Source: a virus. Taken from it: a stretch of DNA of 26,404 nucleotides. The translations under genes were made by a program, and so were the position numbers. The notes beneath the pieces are model-generated. The model ran no database searches, was not told where the DNA came from, and worked only from the letters and a program-made list of their open reading frames with translations. The first letter of the stretch is position 1, and each line of letters starts with the position of its first letter. This document shows, one piece after another, positions 6,327-11,956 of this stretch. The DNA lies in the IMG/VR virus record IMGVR_UViG_3300007616_000008, positions 1 through 26,404 of that record. One strand, given 5' to 3'.

Positions 6327-6490
6327 TAGTTAACCTCTCCTGCATCAACAATCTCAGGCTCACTTCGCGGACCTAAGACCAACGTCTCGTTCCATGCGCG
6401 CATTTCGACAACCTCACGGTCTTCGCCTTCGTAGCTCACTTGGTCACCGCATTTGATACCGTATTTCTCTCGCATCTCGATTACGTTCAT
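6326..6490 (-). CDS. Small hypothetical protein, 54 aa
   Basis: From ATG 6490 to TAA 6326 the frame reads MNVIEMREKYGIKCGDQVSY... and ends in VDAGEVN. GAGGAGG lies 8 nt before the ATG, one of the strongest ribosome sites in the window. A boxed promoter lies 40 nt upstream. The K-x-GDxVxYEGEDREVVEM pattern suggests a small SH3-like barrel. It is the first gene of a seven-gene operon of small proteins. Confidence 0.8.
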   Translation of the reverse strand: MNVIEMREKYGIKCGDQVSYEGEDREVVEMRAWNETLVLGPRSEPEIVDAGEVN

Positions 6491-6529
6491 TCTAACTTCC
6501 TCCTCAACTAAACTATGCAGGGGCAGACG

Positions 6530-6551
6530 TATATATCTATCGAAATCTATA
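6530..6551 (-). promoter_or_regulatory. Boxed promoter
   Basis: Minus-strand ATATATA (6530-6536) is preceded by the box (plus-strand CTATCGAAATCTATA, 6537-6551). It drives the operon starting at 6490 with a leader of roughly 16 nt that holds GAGGAGG. A CTGTTTTC tract upstream (6551-6558) probably ends the previous transcript. Confidence 0.75.
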
Positions 6552-6561
6552 TTGAAAACAG

Positions 6562-6744
6562 CTACGCCAACTTCACTGCACCGCCCTCGTCCTCAAGAAT
6601 TTCGTCGAGTAACTCTGGGTCACCAGTCGGTGCAACTCCATGATTGACTCTAGTCGCCTTCCCATAAGCCTCGTCTTCGTTGTCGGCTTTCACTACAATT
6701 ACCTGAGCTTCATAACCTCTTCGATGCCAAACGTAAGTATTCAT
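6562..6744 (-). CDS. Hypothetical protein, 60 aa
   Basis: The protein begins MNTYVWHRRGYEAQVIVVKADNEDEAYGKA, a strand-helix pattern typical of small alpha/beta proteins with an 'A.NEDEA...A' helix. No family is assigned. GGAG lies upstream of ATG 6744, and the ATG overlaps the preceding stop as ATGA. It is the last gene of the operon that starts at 7473. Confidence 0.75.
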   Translation of the reverse strand: MNTYVWHRRGYEAQVIVVKADNEDEAYGKATRVNHGVAPTGDPELLDEILEDEGGAVKLA

Positions 6745-6869
6745 TCTCTACTCCTTTCGAGTTCAATTCGCTGCTGATACCTGATGCCGCCTCCGACTAA
6801 TTTAGCCCGAGACAGCGTGATGCTCAACGTCCAGCTACGAACGGACAATCTTTTGCTAATTAACGTCAT
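6741..6869 (-). CDS. Small basic protein, 42 aa
   Basis: From ATG 6869 to TGA 6741 the frame reads MTLISKRLSVRSWTLS... and ends in IELERSRE. It fills the gap between its neighbours exactly, with ATGA overlaps at both ends. It is arginine-rich, which is unusual among the acidic neighbours. The packing is the main evidence; the composition makes it less certain than other small genes here. Confidence 0.55.
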   Translation of the reverse strand: MTLISKRLSVRSWTLSITLSRAKLVGGGIRYQQRIELERSRE

Positions 6870-7087
6870 TCTTCCATCACCATCACGTGCCAGCCATCAT
6901 CAACTTCATCGACAACTATGTGAACCGGTCCGTCATAAGCATGGTCTCGCTTGTAGTATCGCTTTGCCATATCTCGCGCATCATACTTATGAAGTATACC
7001 GACTGATTCAGTCTCCTGGACATGGAGTAAATCTGCTTTCTGTGCTGGCGTCTGAATCTTAGTGACCGCGTCAGTTAGGTAACTCAT
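6866..7087 (-). CDS. Hypothetical protein, 73 aa
   Basis: It starts at ATG 7087 (ATGA overlap) and ends with ATGA at 6866-6869. The sequence holds a helical part (YLTDAVTKIQTPAQKADLL) and a strand-rich end (GPVHIVVDEVDDGWHVMVM). No family recognised. Confidence 0.75.
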   Translation of the reverse strand: MSYLTDAVTKIQTPAQKADLLHVQETESVGILHKYDARDMAKRYYKRDHAYDGPVHIVVDEVDDGWHVMVMEE

Positions 7088-7473
7088 TGTTCGACCTCGA
7101 CTTCTCCGTACTCAATCTCAACATCCTCGTCTCCGTTAACACTCTCGATGGTAGCCATTAGGCCAACATCGCCGCCGAAGTCATCAAAGCCGTGGTATCC
7201 GGTCCCGTTACTCCCCTCATCCAAATCCAGCGTCATGGAGTAAGAGTTCATCTCAGTGATGACCCCGCTCGCATTGATTTTGTCGTGGCGTGCATTACCG
7301 ATTTCGACGTGGTCACCAACTTCAAGCTGGTCTGCCATCGGATACTCAGTAGGCGTCGGCTCTGGCAGGTCCTCGGGTTCTAGGCGGATTAAGTCTGCAT
7401 CACGCCCGAACGCTGCTTCTGCTTCAAACTGTTCCTCTCCACTCATGTCATCCTGCGTGTTGATTCGTTCCAT
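7084..7473 (-). CDS. Hypothetical acidic protein with SH3-like core, 129 aa
   Basis: A disordered acidic N-terminus of about 45 residues is followed by DQLEVGDHVEIGN and ASGVITEMNSYSMTLDLD. This resembles the first strands of a small SH3-like barrel. It is the first gene of a four-gene operon; GGAG lies upstream of the ATG at 7473, and a boxed promoter lies at 7515-7537. Function unknown. Confidence 0.75.
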   Translation of the reverse strand: MERINTQDDMSGEEQFEAEAAFGRDADLIRLEPEDLPEPTPTEYPMADQLEVGDHVEIGNARHDKINASGVITEMNSYSMTLDLDEGSNGTGYHGFDDFGGDVGLMATIESVNGDEDVEIEYGEVEVEQ

Positions 7474-7514
7474 CTTTCTTATCTCCTTCGCGTTTAGGCA
7501 AACGCAGGGTTGAC

Positions 7515-7537
7515 ATATATATCTATCGAAATCTATA
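7515..7537 (-). promoter_or_regulatory. Boxed promoter
   Basis: Minus-strand ATATATAT (7515-7522) is preceded by the box (plus-strand CTATCGAAATCTATA, 7523-7537), identical to the box at 6537-6551. It drives the gene starting at 7473. Confidence 0.75.
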
Positions 7538-7540
7538 CGT

Positions 7541-7852
7541 CTATCTGCTCACTTTGATGACCAATTGGGGCTCCGATGGCGGATTATTGAAGCAGTCATG
7601 ATACGGATAAATGAGCTCATGATTCCACACATCAGCAGGACGGATGAGTGCCTCAGTCTCCATCTCGATGAAATCGACTTCTTCATCTTCGAGCTTTTCG
7701 ATGAGACCGCGACCCATCCCGTAAGCTAAGTTTCGGTTATCAGAAAAATACTCGAATGGCTCTTGAACCCACTCGAACACTGTAAGACCTTTTCGCTGTT
7801 CGATGAAGCCAACTACACGCCCATTGTACCGGAGTGGTTCGCGCCGAGTCAT
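7541..7852 (-). CDS. Hypothetical protein, 103 aa
   Basis: A mixed alpha/beta protein (RVVGFIEQRKGLTVFEWVQ, GRGLIEKLEDEEVDFIEMET, PQLVIKVSR). The family is not recognised. It is a single-gene unit. The ATG at 7852 is preceded by an 8-bp hairpin whose loop holds the ribosome site. Confidence 0.75.
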   Translation of the reverse strand: MTRREPLRYNGRVVGFIEQRKGLTVFEWVQEPFEYFSDNRNLAYGMGRGLIEKLEDEEVDFIEMETEALIRPADVWNHELIYPYHDCFNNPPSEPQLVIKVSR

Positions 7853-7874
7853 TGTAAAGTCCCTTCACTTTACA
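7853..7874 (-). promoter_or_regulatory. Leader hairpin with ribosome site in the loop
   Basis: TGTAAAGT (7853-7860) and ACTTTACA (7867-7874) are perfect inverted repeats around a 6-nt loop, GAAGGG on the minus strand. The stem ends right before the ATG at 7852. It overlaps the expected transcription start, so it may act as an operator in DNA or as an RNA element over the ribosome site. Confidence 0.5.
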
Positions 7875-7889
7875 GTTAATGGCGCATCA

Positions 7890-7912
7890 ATATAGTTCTA
7901 TTGAAATATAGA
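7890..7912 (-). promoter_or_regulatory. Variant boxed promoter
   Basis: A weak TATAT (7890-7894) is preceded by an imperfect dyad, plus-strand TCTATTGAAATATAGA (7897-7912). This resembles the common box. It serves the gene starting at 7852. Confidence 0.5.
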
Positions 7913-8233
7913 TTAAAGAAGTCCGAATAGCTTCAACAATCCCCACGCAAATGTAACTAGTAACATCAGTCCAAATACAACTAACAGACAATCAGCTGAC
8001 GATTTGTTAGCATCATGAACATAACGGTCTGGCGTAGCTAACACATCGTCATCTCGATACCTACAATTTTTACAGAGTCCGTAGCTCTCTTCAGTCCTTC
8101 CGTCATACATCGGACGATATTGGAACCTTTCACATCGCGGACACTCATTATACGGATACCTCTCAACGATGTAGGGCGGATAGTCGGGCCGAACCCTATG
8201 AACTCCTCTCCATTCGTAATCTGTAATGCTCAT
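7913..8233 (-). CDS. Zinc-ribbon protein with C-terminal membrane anchor, 106 aa
   Basis: CPRC (about 31-34) and CKNC (about 54-57) form a zinc ribbon. Residues about 82-106 (DCLLVVFGLMLLVTFAWGLL...) form one transmembrane span at the C-terminus. The N-terminal part is rich in Tyr, Pro and Arg. It starts as TAATG with the RFC large-subunit stop, so it is the last gene of that operon. Function unknown; probably membrane-bound with the ribbon in the cytoplasm. Confidence 0.8.
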   Translation of the reverse strand: MSITDYEWRGVHRVRPDYPPYIVERYPYNECPRCERFQYRPMYDGRTEESYGLCKNCRYRDDDVLATPDRYVHDANKSSADCLLVVFGLMLLVTFAWGLLKLFGLL

Positions 8234-9453
8234 TACCAGTCGAACACTGACGTCTCCTCAATCTTCTCGCCAGACTCAGTTGCCCACTCCTCATGCTGGT
8301 CTGGGTCTAAGTCGAGCGCCTTCTTAGCTGAATCAGATAGGTCATGCTCAATTGCCATCTGACGTCGCTCCTCAAGTCCGAGGTCAAGCAGTATATCTAG
8401 ATAAACGTGACGGAACTCGTGAAAGTCGCACGTTATTCCAGGACGTCCATCTTCGCCTGCTAACTCTCGAAACAGTGCCGCTTTGTTACTGGACTCTGAA
8501 GTAGCACTTGGCGCACGCACATAGTTTGGAGAGCCATACCGCACATACCCATCGTAAGGCTCTGTCAGCCGAACCTCGGCGATTTGTTTCTGAAGCTGGG
8601 CAGCATAGGCCCAGTACCGATAATCCTCTGTACGGGCCCGTTGCAACCATTTATCCGCCCGTGCCAGCAGGTCCCAGACTACTTGAGCCTCCCAACCATT
8701 GTACTGGCCACGCATACCACTTGTGAGCCATCGCTGAAGGTCATCGGGCGTCATGTCCGTCTGGCCATCGACACCTTTGCCAGTCCTTAAGTCATCGAGA
8801 ACCTCAAAAGGACTTCCTCCGTACTGACGAGCATCCTCAGGGACTTCTTTGCTATCGCCCATCGACTGAAGGTCATGGATAGCGTCCCGGAGATTCTCTC
8901 GCTCTGAAAGCTCCCCGAGCGTAGCCATGTCTAGCTCCAACTCTTCAGCAGCGTTAATCTTCTTCAGCTTCGCCATCCGGCTAGATTTACCTAACTTGAA
9001 GTCGTGGTTGTTGGCGAGCTTTTTGATTCCTCGCGGAACCTCATAATCGTCATTGCAAACGATGAGAATAGGATTCGGCGGGTCATCAAGGACGTCTTTG
9101 AGCGGATTCAAGTTCGTCGAACCCGGAATTGAGTCAGCCTCGTCCAGAAGGATAAGCTGATGCTCGGCGTCGATAGGCTTTAGCTTCATTCGTTCAGCCA
9201 TCTTCTGAATCTCGTCAGTCCGTCGAGCATCACTGGCGTTAATTTCTTCCACCGGTAAATCAAAATCATTTGCTAATGCTTGTGCTGTTGATGTTTTACC
9301 GACACCTGGCGGACCTGAGAGCATTTGGGGCATATCTCCTTTAGAAAAATTACTTAACCAATTTTCTAAAATTTTGAGAGCTTTATTGTTACCTTGAATT
9401 TCATCGACAGTGGTCGGTCTATACTTGTCAACTAATGGTTCTTCTTCGTTCAT
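8233..9453 (-). CDS. rfcL: Replication factor C large subunit (clamp loader)
   Basis: This AAA+ ATPase works with RfcS to load PCNA. The 406-residue protein opens with EPLVDKYRPTTVDEIQGN (RFC box II), then Walker A GPPGVGKTS (47-55), INASDARR, and Walker B LILLDEADS. It is shorter than typical haloarchaeal RfcL. The C-terminus ends TSVFDW, a PCNA-binding-like tail also seen on PolB. Roughly the first 71 codons (9240-9453) are AT-rich (36% G+C in 9301-9400) while the rest is normal (53% in 8761-8860). An orphan GC-richer start of the same gene lies at 10263-10295, beyond the inserted endonuclease. The ATG overlaps that endonuclease's stop as ATGA. Confidence 0.92.
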   Translation of the reverse strand: MNEEEPLVDKYRPTTVDEIQGNNKALKILENWLSNFSKGDMPQMLSGPPGVGKTSTAQALANDFDLPVEEINASDARRTDEIQKMAERMKLKPIDAEHQLILLDEADSIPGSTNLNPLKDVLDDPPNPILIVCNDDYEVPRGIKKLANNHDFKLGKSSRMAKLKKINAAEELELDMATLGELSERENLRDAIHDLQSMGDSKEVPEDARQYGGSPFEVLDDLRTGKGVDGQTDMTPDDLQRWLTSGMRGQYNGWEAQVVWDLLARADKWLQRARTEDYRYWAYAAQLQKQIAEVRLTEPYDGYVRYGSPNYVRAPSATSESSNKAALFRELAGEDGRPGITCDFHEFRHVYLDILLDLGLEERRQMAIEHDLSDSAKKALDLDPDQHEEWATESGEKIEETSVFDW

Positions 9454-10118
9454 GCTATTACTTCCTTACCTTTATTTATCGCTTTGTTAGCTATAGCCTT
9501 CTGTTCTTCTGCCGTTAACTGTTCAATCCGTATTCGGTTCTCGATATAAGAGTGACAAGAACGACATAAAGACATCAAATTTTGGAGCTTATTCGCCTCT
9601 TCGTAATTGTTAAAATCTCTAAAAGCAACTATATGATGAACAACTTCAGCTTCGTTGTTACATACACAACATAAATACTCGTCACGTTCTAATGACTTTT
9701 TTCGTTGTTCATCCCAATTAACTCCTCTCGATTTAGGATTTGGTCCAGGAATCCAATTAGGATTATCCTCGCCTTTCATTCGTTCGGAGTGTGCAGGACG
9801 AGATTGTCCATAAAACGGATGGTTCTGTCCTGACATACGCTCAGAGTGAGTTTGCCTCCATTCATCTGAAACCTTTCTTCCTGTCGAATTGTGTTCAACA
9901 GTACCAACTGCTTCAGATTTCCAAGCACCTAAGCAGTTCTTATCGCAAAATGACTTACCATTAGTATGCTTTTTCTCTTCTTTAATCACAGTGGCTTCAC
10001 AGTTATGGCATTCAGTTTCGTACCCTCGTAACGACTTACCATGTGCGCGAGCGTGATGACGACGCATATCGCCAATAGACTCAAAACTGTCGTTACAGGT
10101 TGGACAATTAGTTGTCAT
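9450..10118 (-). CDS. HNH homing-type endonuclease with zinc finger and NUMOD3-like repeats
   Basis: The 222-residue protein is modular. A C2H2 finger (C5, C8, H21, H26) is followed by a second Cys pair region (CHNC, FCDKNC). NUMOD3-like DNA-binding segments come next (GQNHPFYGQ, GEDNPNW). The HNH domain follows, with C150/C153, H161-H162, N180 and C185/C188-H189. It is AT-rich (31% G+C in 9601-9700), unlike the replication genes. GGAG lies before the ATG at 10118. It lies between thymidylate kinase and rfcL and appears to have been inserted at codon 11/12 of the original rfcL. Confidence 0.9.
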   Translation of the reverse strand: MTTNCPTCNDSFESIGDMRRHHARAHGKSLRGYETECHNCEATVIKEEKKHTNGKSFCDKNCLGAWKSEAVGTVEHNSTGRKVSDEWRQTHSERMSGQNHPFYGQSRPAHSERMKGEDNPNWIPGPNPKSRGVNWDEQRKKSLERDEYLCCVCNNEAEVVHHIVAFRDFNNYEEANKLQNLMSLCRSCHSYIENRIRIEQLTAEEQKAIANKAINKGKEVIA

Positions 10119-10221
10119 CTCTCTCCTTCAGTAACTCCTTCCACGTCAGTTCGTGTTCGTCTTTGTAGCCGGACAATTCGTCGTATTCGTCGTCTGAAAG
10201 TGTGATATTCAGATGCTTCAC
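10108..10221 (-). CDS. Small RHH-like protein preceding the HNH gene, 37 aa
   Basis: From a GTG at 10221 the frame reads KHLNITLSDDEYDELSGYKDE after the start residue and ends in ELLKERDDN. A strand (HLNITLSDDEYDEL) followed by helices resembles half of a ribbon-helix-helix protein. There is no ATG start in frame and no clear ribosome site, so the start is uncertain. It overlaps the HNH start by 11 nt. It may repress the endonuclease, by analogy with the small gene before the other HNH gene. It could also be the broken end of a longer gene. Confidence 0.5.
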   Translation of the reverse strand: MKHLNITLSDDEYDELSGYKDEHELTWKELLKERDDN

Positions 10222-10262
10222 ATCACTAAGTAAGTAACCAACTAACTTAGTTCCATCGAAGG

Positions 10263-10295
10263 ATACTTGTCGACCATCGGCTCGTGTTCACTCAT
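10263..10295 (-). pseudogene. Orphan N-terminal fragment of rfcL
   Basis: From ATG 10295 the frame encodes MSEHEPMVDKY. Eight of its 11 residues match the present RfcL start MNEEEPLVDKY. The nucleotides GACAAGTAT are identical at both places (plus-strand ATACTTGTC at 10263-10271 and 9421-9429). After Tyr11 the match stops and the frame ends at a TAG (10242). It overlaps the thymidylate kinase stop by 8 nt, as a normal next gene in the operon would. I read it as the original rfcL start, cut off by the endonuclease cassette. Confidence 0.75.
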
Positions 10296-10896
10296 TGGTA
10301 ATCCCTTTAACTAAATCGACTGCTTCCCAGATGACGTCGTCTTTAGACTGTTCGCCGTCGATGACGTAATAGGTTGGGCAGAACCTATCCATCTGTCTCT
10401 CTCTGACGAGCCGCTCATAATCGGACTTGACTGCTTCGAGCATCTCGCGGTTTTCATACTTCTCCTCCTCGTCTGCACGTTCGAGCGCGGTATCTACACT
10501 GATATCTACGTAAATGACTACATCAGGTTCGTAGCTCCACGGCTCCATTACAGACTCTATCCACTGTCGTGGCTCCCTCAGCTCATCCTTAAGCTGCTGA
10601 GGCTGGTAAACGCGCGTTGAATCAGCAAAACGGTCACTGATGACTGTGTTACCTTCTTCAACCTCGGGCCGTATCTGCTCCTCTATGTGCAGATGTCGGT
10701 CGGCCATGAACATGAAGAAGTCCACAAACGCTGGCGTATCGTCCTGAAGCGCCCTTCGCAATTGCTCACCTGTCCAAAACTCGGACGGTTCACTGGTGCG
10801 GACAATATCGAAATGTCTATCCAGCGCGTCCGTAATCATTGTCTTTCCTGCTCCGTCGAGACCTTCGATTGCGATAAACTGTCCTTCTCTCGTCAT
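10288..10896 (-). CDS. tmk: Thymidylate kinase
   Basis: The enzyme phosphorylates dTMP to dTDP for DNA synthesis. The 202-residue protein shows the P-loop EGLDGAGKT (residues 11-19), the DRF motif in VISDRFADSTRVYQ (88-90), and VVIYVDISVDTALERA ahead of the lid region. The start is ATG 10896, which overlaps the upstream stop as ATGA; a longer frame to 10977 would sit inside the zinc-ribbon gene. The next gene was probably rfcL before the endonuclease insertion. Confidence 0.9.
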   Translation of the reverse strand: MTREGQFIAIEGLDGAGKTMITDALDRHFDIVRTSEPSEFWTGEQLRRALQDDTPAFVDFFMFMADRHLHIEEQIRPEVEEGNTVISDRFADSTRVYQPQQLKDELREPRQWIESVMEPWSYEPDVVIYVDISVDTALERADEEEKYENREMLEAVKSDYERLVRERQMDRFCPTYYVIDGEQSKDDVIWEAVDLVKGITNE

Positions 10897-11093
10897 TCGT
10901 CTTTCATCCATTGTTTCATTGTAATGTTGACTCTTTCTCTGTCGATGATTTCGTCTCGCCCAAACGTCTGCCCGCACTCCTCACAGACGTATTTGTCGTG
11001 GACGTCGTCAATCTCCCTGCGCCGAACATTCCTAAGGAAGTTCGGGCCGCGTTTACGAAGTGTACGACCACACTCCGGACATTCACGACTCAT
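10893..11093 (-). CDS. Zinc-ribbon protein, 66 aa
   Basis: CPECG near the N-terminus and VCEECG about 33 residues later form a zinc ribbon with basic residues between (RTLRKRGPNFLRNVRRRE), suggesting nucleic-acid binding. The ATG at 11093 is about 30 nt from a TATA element, so the transcript is nearly leaderless. It is the first gene of the tmk-rfcL operon. Confidence 0.8.
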   Translation of the reverse strand: MSRECPECGRTLRKRGPNFLRNVRRREIDDVHDKYVCEECGQTFGRDEIIDRERVNITMKQWMKDE

Positions 11094-11119
11094 GCGAATA
11101 GCAGTTAGCTGGCTAAAAG

Positions 11120-11126
11120 TATAAAT
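11120..11126 (-). promoter_or_regulatory. Promoter of the tmk-rfcL operon
   Basis: The minus strand reads ATTTATA centred about 30 nt before the ATG at 11093. The upstream sequence (GGAACCAATAT) only loosely resembles the common box. The promoter begins within 12 nt of the preceding gene's stop. Confidence 0.6.
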
Positions 11127-11137
11127 ATATTGGTTCC

Positions 11138-11443
11138 CTACTGAAAGGACTGGACAACTTCTAACCGACCGGCAGGATATGCATACTTCTCTTCTTCGAG
11201 GTACTGGTCATCAACAGCTACGAACTTGACCTCGACTACCTTATCGTCAGCTGGCCAATGCTCATTGTATTCGGCAACCGTGGTGTCTGGCCAAATCTCA
11301 TACTCGTCAGCCGTAACTCCCGGGACAATTCCGACGACTATCATCTTACTATCACGGTCCTCACGGTCAACAACATGGTCACCGACGCCGATAACTTTCT
11401 CTCCCTTCTCAATTCGTCCGTCAGGAGTAACGTGCGTACTCAT
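11138..11443 (-). CDS. Hypothetical protein with SH3-like strands, 101 aa
   Basis: The sequence has the pattern of a small beta-barrel (EKVIGVGDHVVDREDRDSKM, DKVVEVKFVAVDDQYL, YAYPAGRLEVV). The family is not recognised. GAGGAGGA lies 8 nt before ATG 11443 and a boxed promoter lies 39 nt upstream. It is a single-gene unit. Confidence 0.8.
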   Translation of the reverse strand: MSTHVTPDGRIEKGEKVIGVGDHVVDREDRDSKMIVVGIVPGVTADEYEIWPDTTVAEYNEHWPADDKVVEVKFVAVDDQYLEEEKYAYPAGRLEVVQSFQ

Positions 11444-11480
11444 TCTAACTTCCTCCTCATGCTAACTAACAGGGCGATGA

Positions 11481-11582
11481 TTATATATCTATGGATTCCA
11501 ATATCCTCTTTCCGACCCAGAGAACCACATTTACCATTATCATGAACACGGCATACGCGATAACAAATGATATCAGTCCCAT
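11481..11582 (-). CDS. Small membrane peptide, 33 aa
   Basis: From ATG 11582 to TAA 11481 the frame reads MGLISFVIAYAVFMIMVN..., one hydrophobic helix of about 23 residues, then a short tail GKRILESIDI. It starts 2 nt after the preceding stop, with GGGGGT just upstream. Its last codons and stop coincide with the box and TATA element of the next promoter. Confidence 0.6.
   Translation of the reverse strand: MGLISFVIAYAVFMIMVNVVLWVGKRILESIDI
11482..11503 (-). promoter_or_regulatory. Boxed promoter
   Basis: Minus-strand ATATATA (11482-11488) is preceded by the box (plus-strand CTATGGATTCCAATA, 11489-11503). It drives the gene starting at 11443 with a GAGGAGGA leader. It overlaps the end of the membrane-peptide gene. 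Confidence 0.7.
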
Positions 11583-11584
11583 GT

Positions 11585-11890
11585 TTACCCCCGGAACGTC
11601 AATTCCAACTTACCATCGCCGCTAGCTGAACTCTTAGCAGGAACTACTTTGCACACCGTATCGTCCATTTCCATCGTGAAATACTTCTGGCCAGTGTCCT
11701 TTATTTCGACAATCGAAGGCCAGCATGGCTCACTATCTACAGAAGCCCATGAAGATTCTGTTTTGACATACTCAGTTTCCCACATACCATAAGCATCACA
11801 TTCAGTTAACTCGAACCCGAGCGCCTCTGCGTGTTTAACTATTTCTCTATACTCCCCGGCACTCTCAACCACTCGCGTAAACTCAGTCAT
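11585..11890 (-). CDS. Hypothetical protein, 101 aa
   Basis: The start is ATG 11890 (MTEFTRVVESAGEYREIV), because GAGGAGG lies 8 nt upstream; an earlier TTG at 11911 would read the ribosome site as Glu-Glu. The protein has helix-strand alternation (HAEALGFELTECDAYGMWET, QKYFTMEMDDTVCKVV). No family recognised. A boxed promoter precedes it and a membrane peptide follows. Confidence 0.8.
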   Translation of the reverse strand: MTEFTRVVESAGEYREIVKHAEALGFELTECDAYGMWETEYVKTESSWASVDSEPCWPSIVEIKDTGQKYFTMEMDDTVCKVVPAKSSASGDGKLELTFRG

Positions 11891-11929
11891 TCTTAGGTCC
11901 TCCTCAAGCAAACAATAGCGCGGCTTAGT

Positions 11930-11951
11930 TATATATCTATCGAAATAATGA
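11930..11951 (-). promoter_or_regulatory. Boxed promoter
   Basis: Minus-strand ATATATA (11930-11936) is preceded by the box (plus-strand CTATCGAAATAATGA, 11937-11951). It lies only 5 nt past the polB stop; the intervening CTGTTTC may act as a short terminator. Confidence 0.7.
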
Positions 11952-11956
11952 AACAG

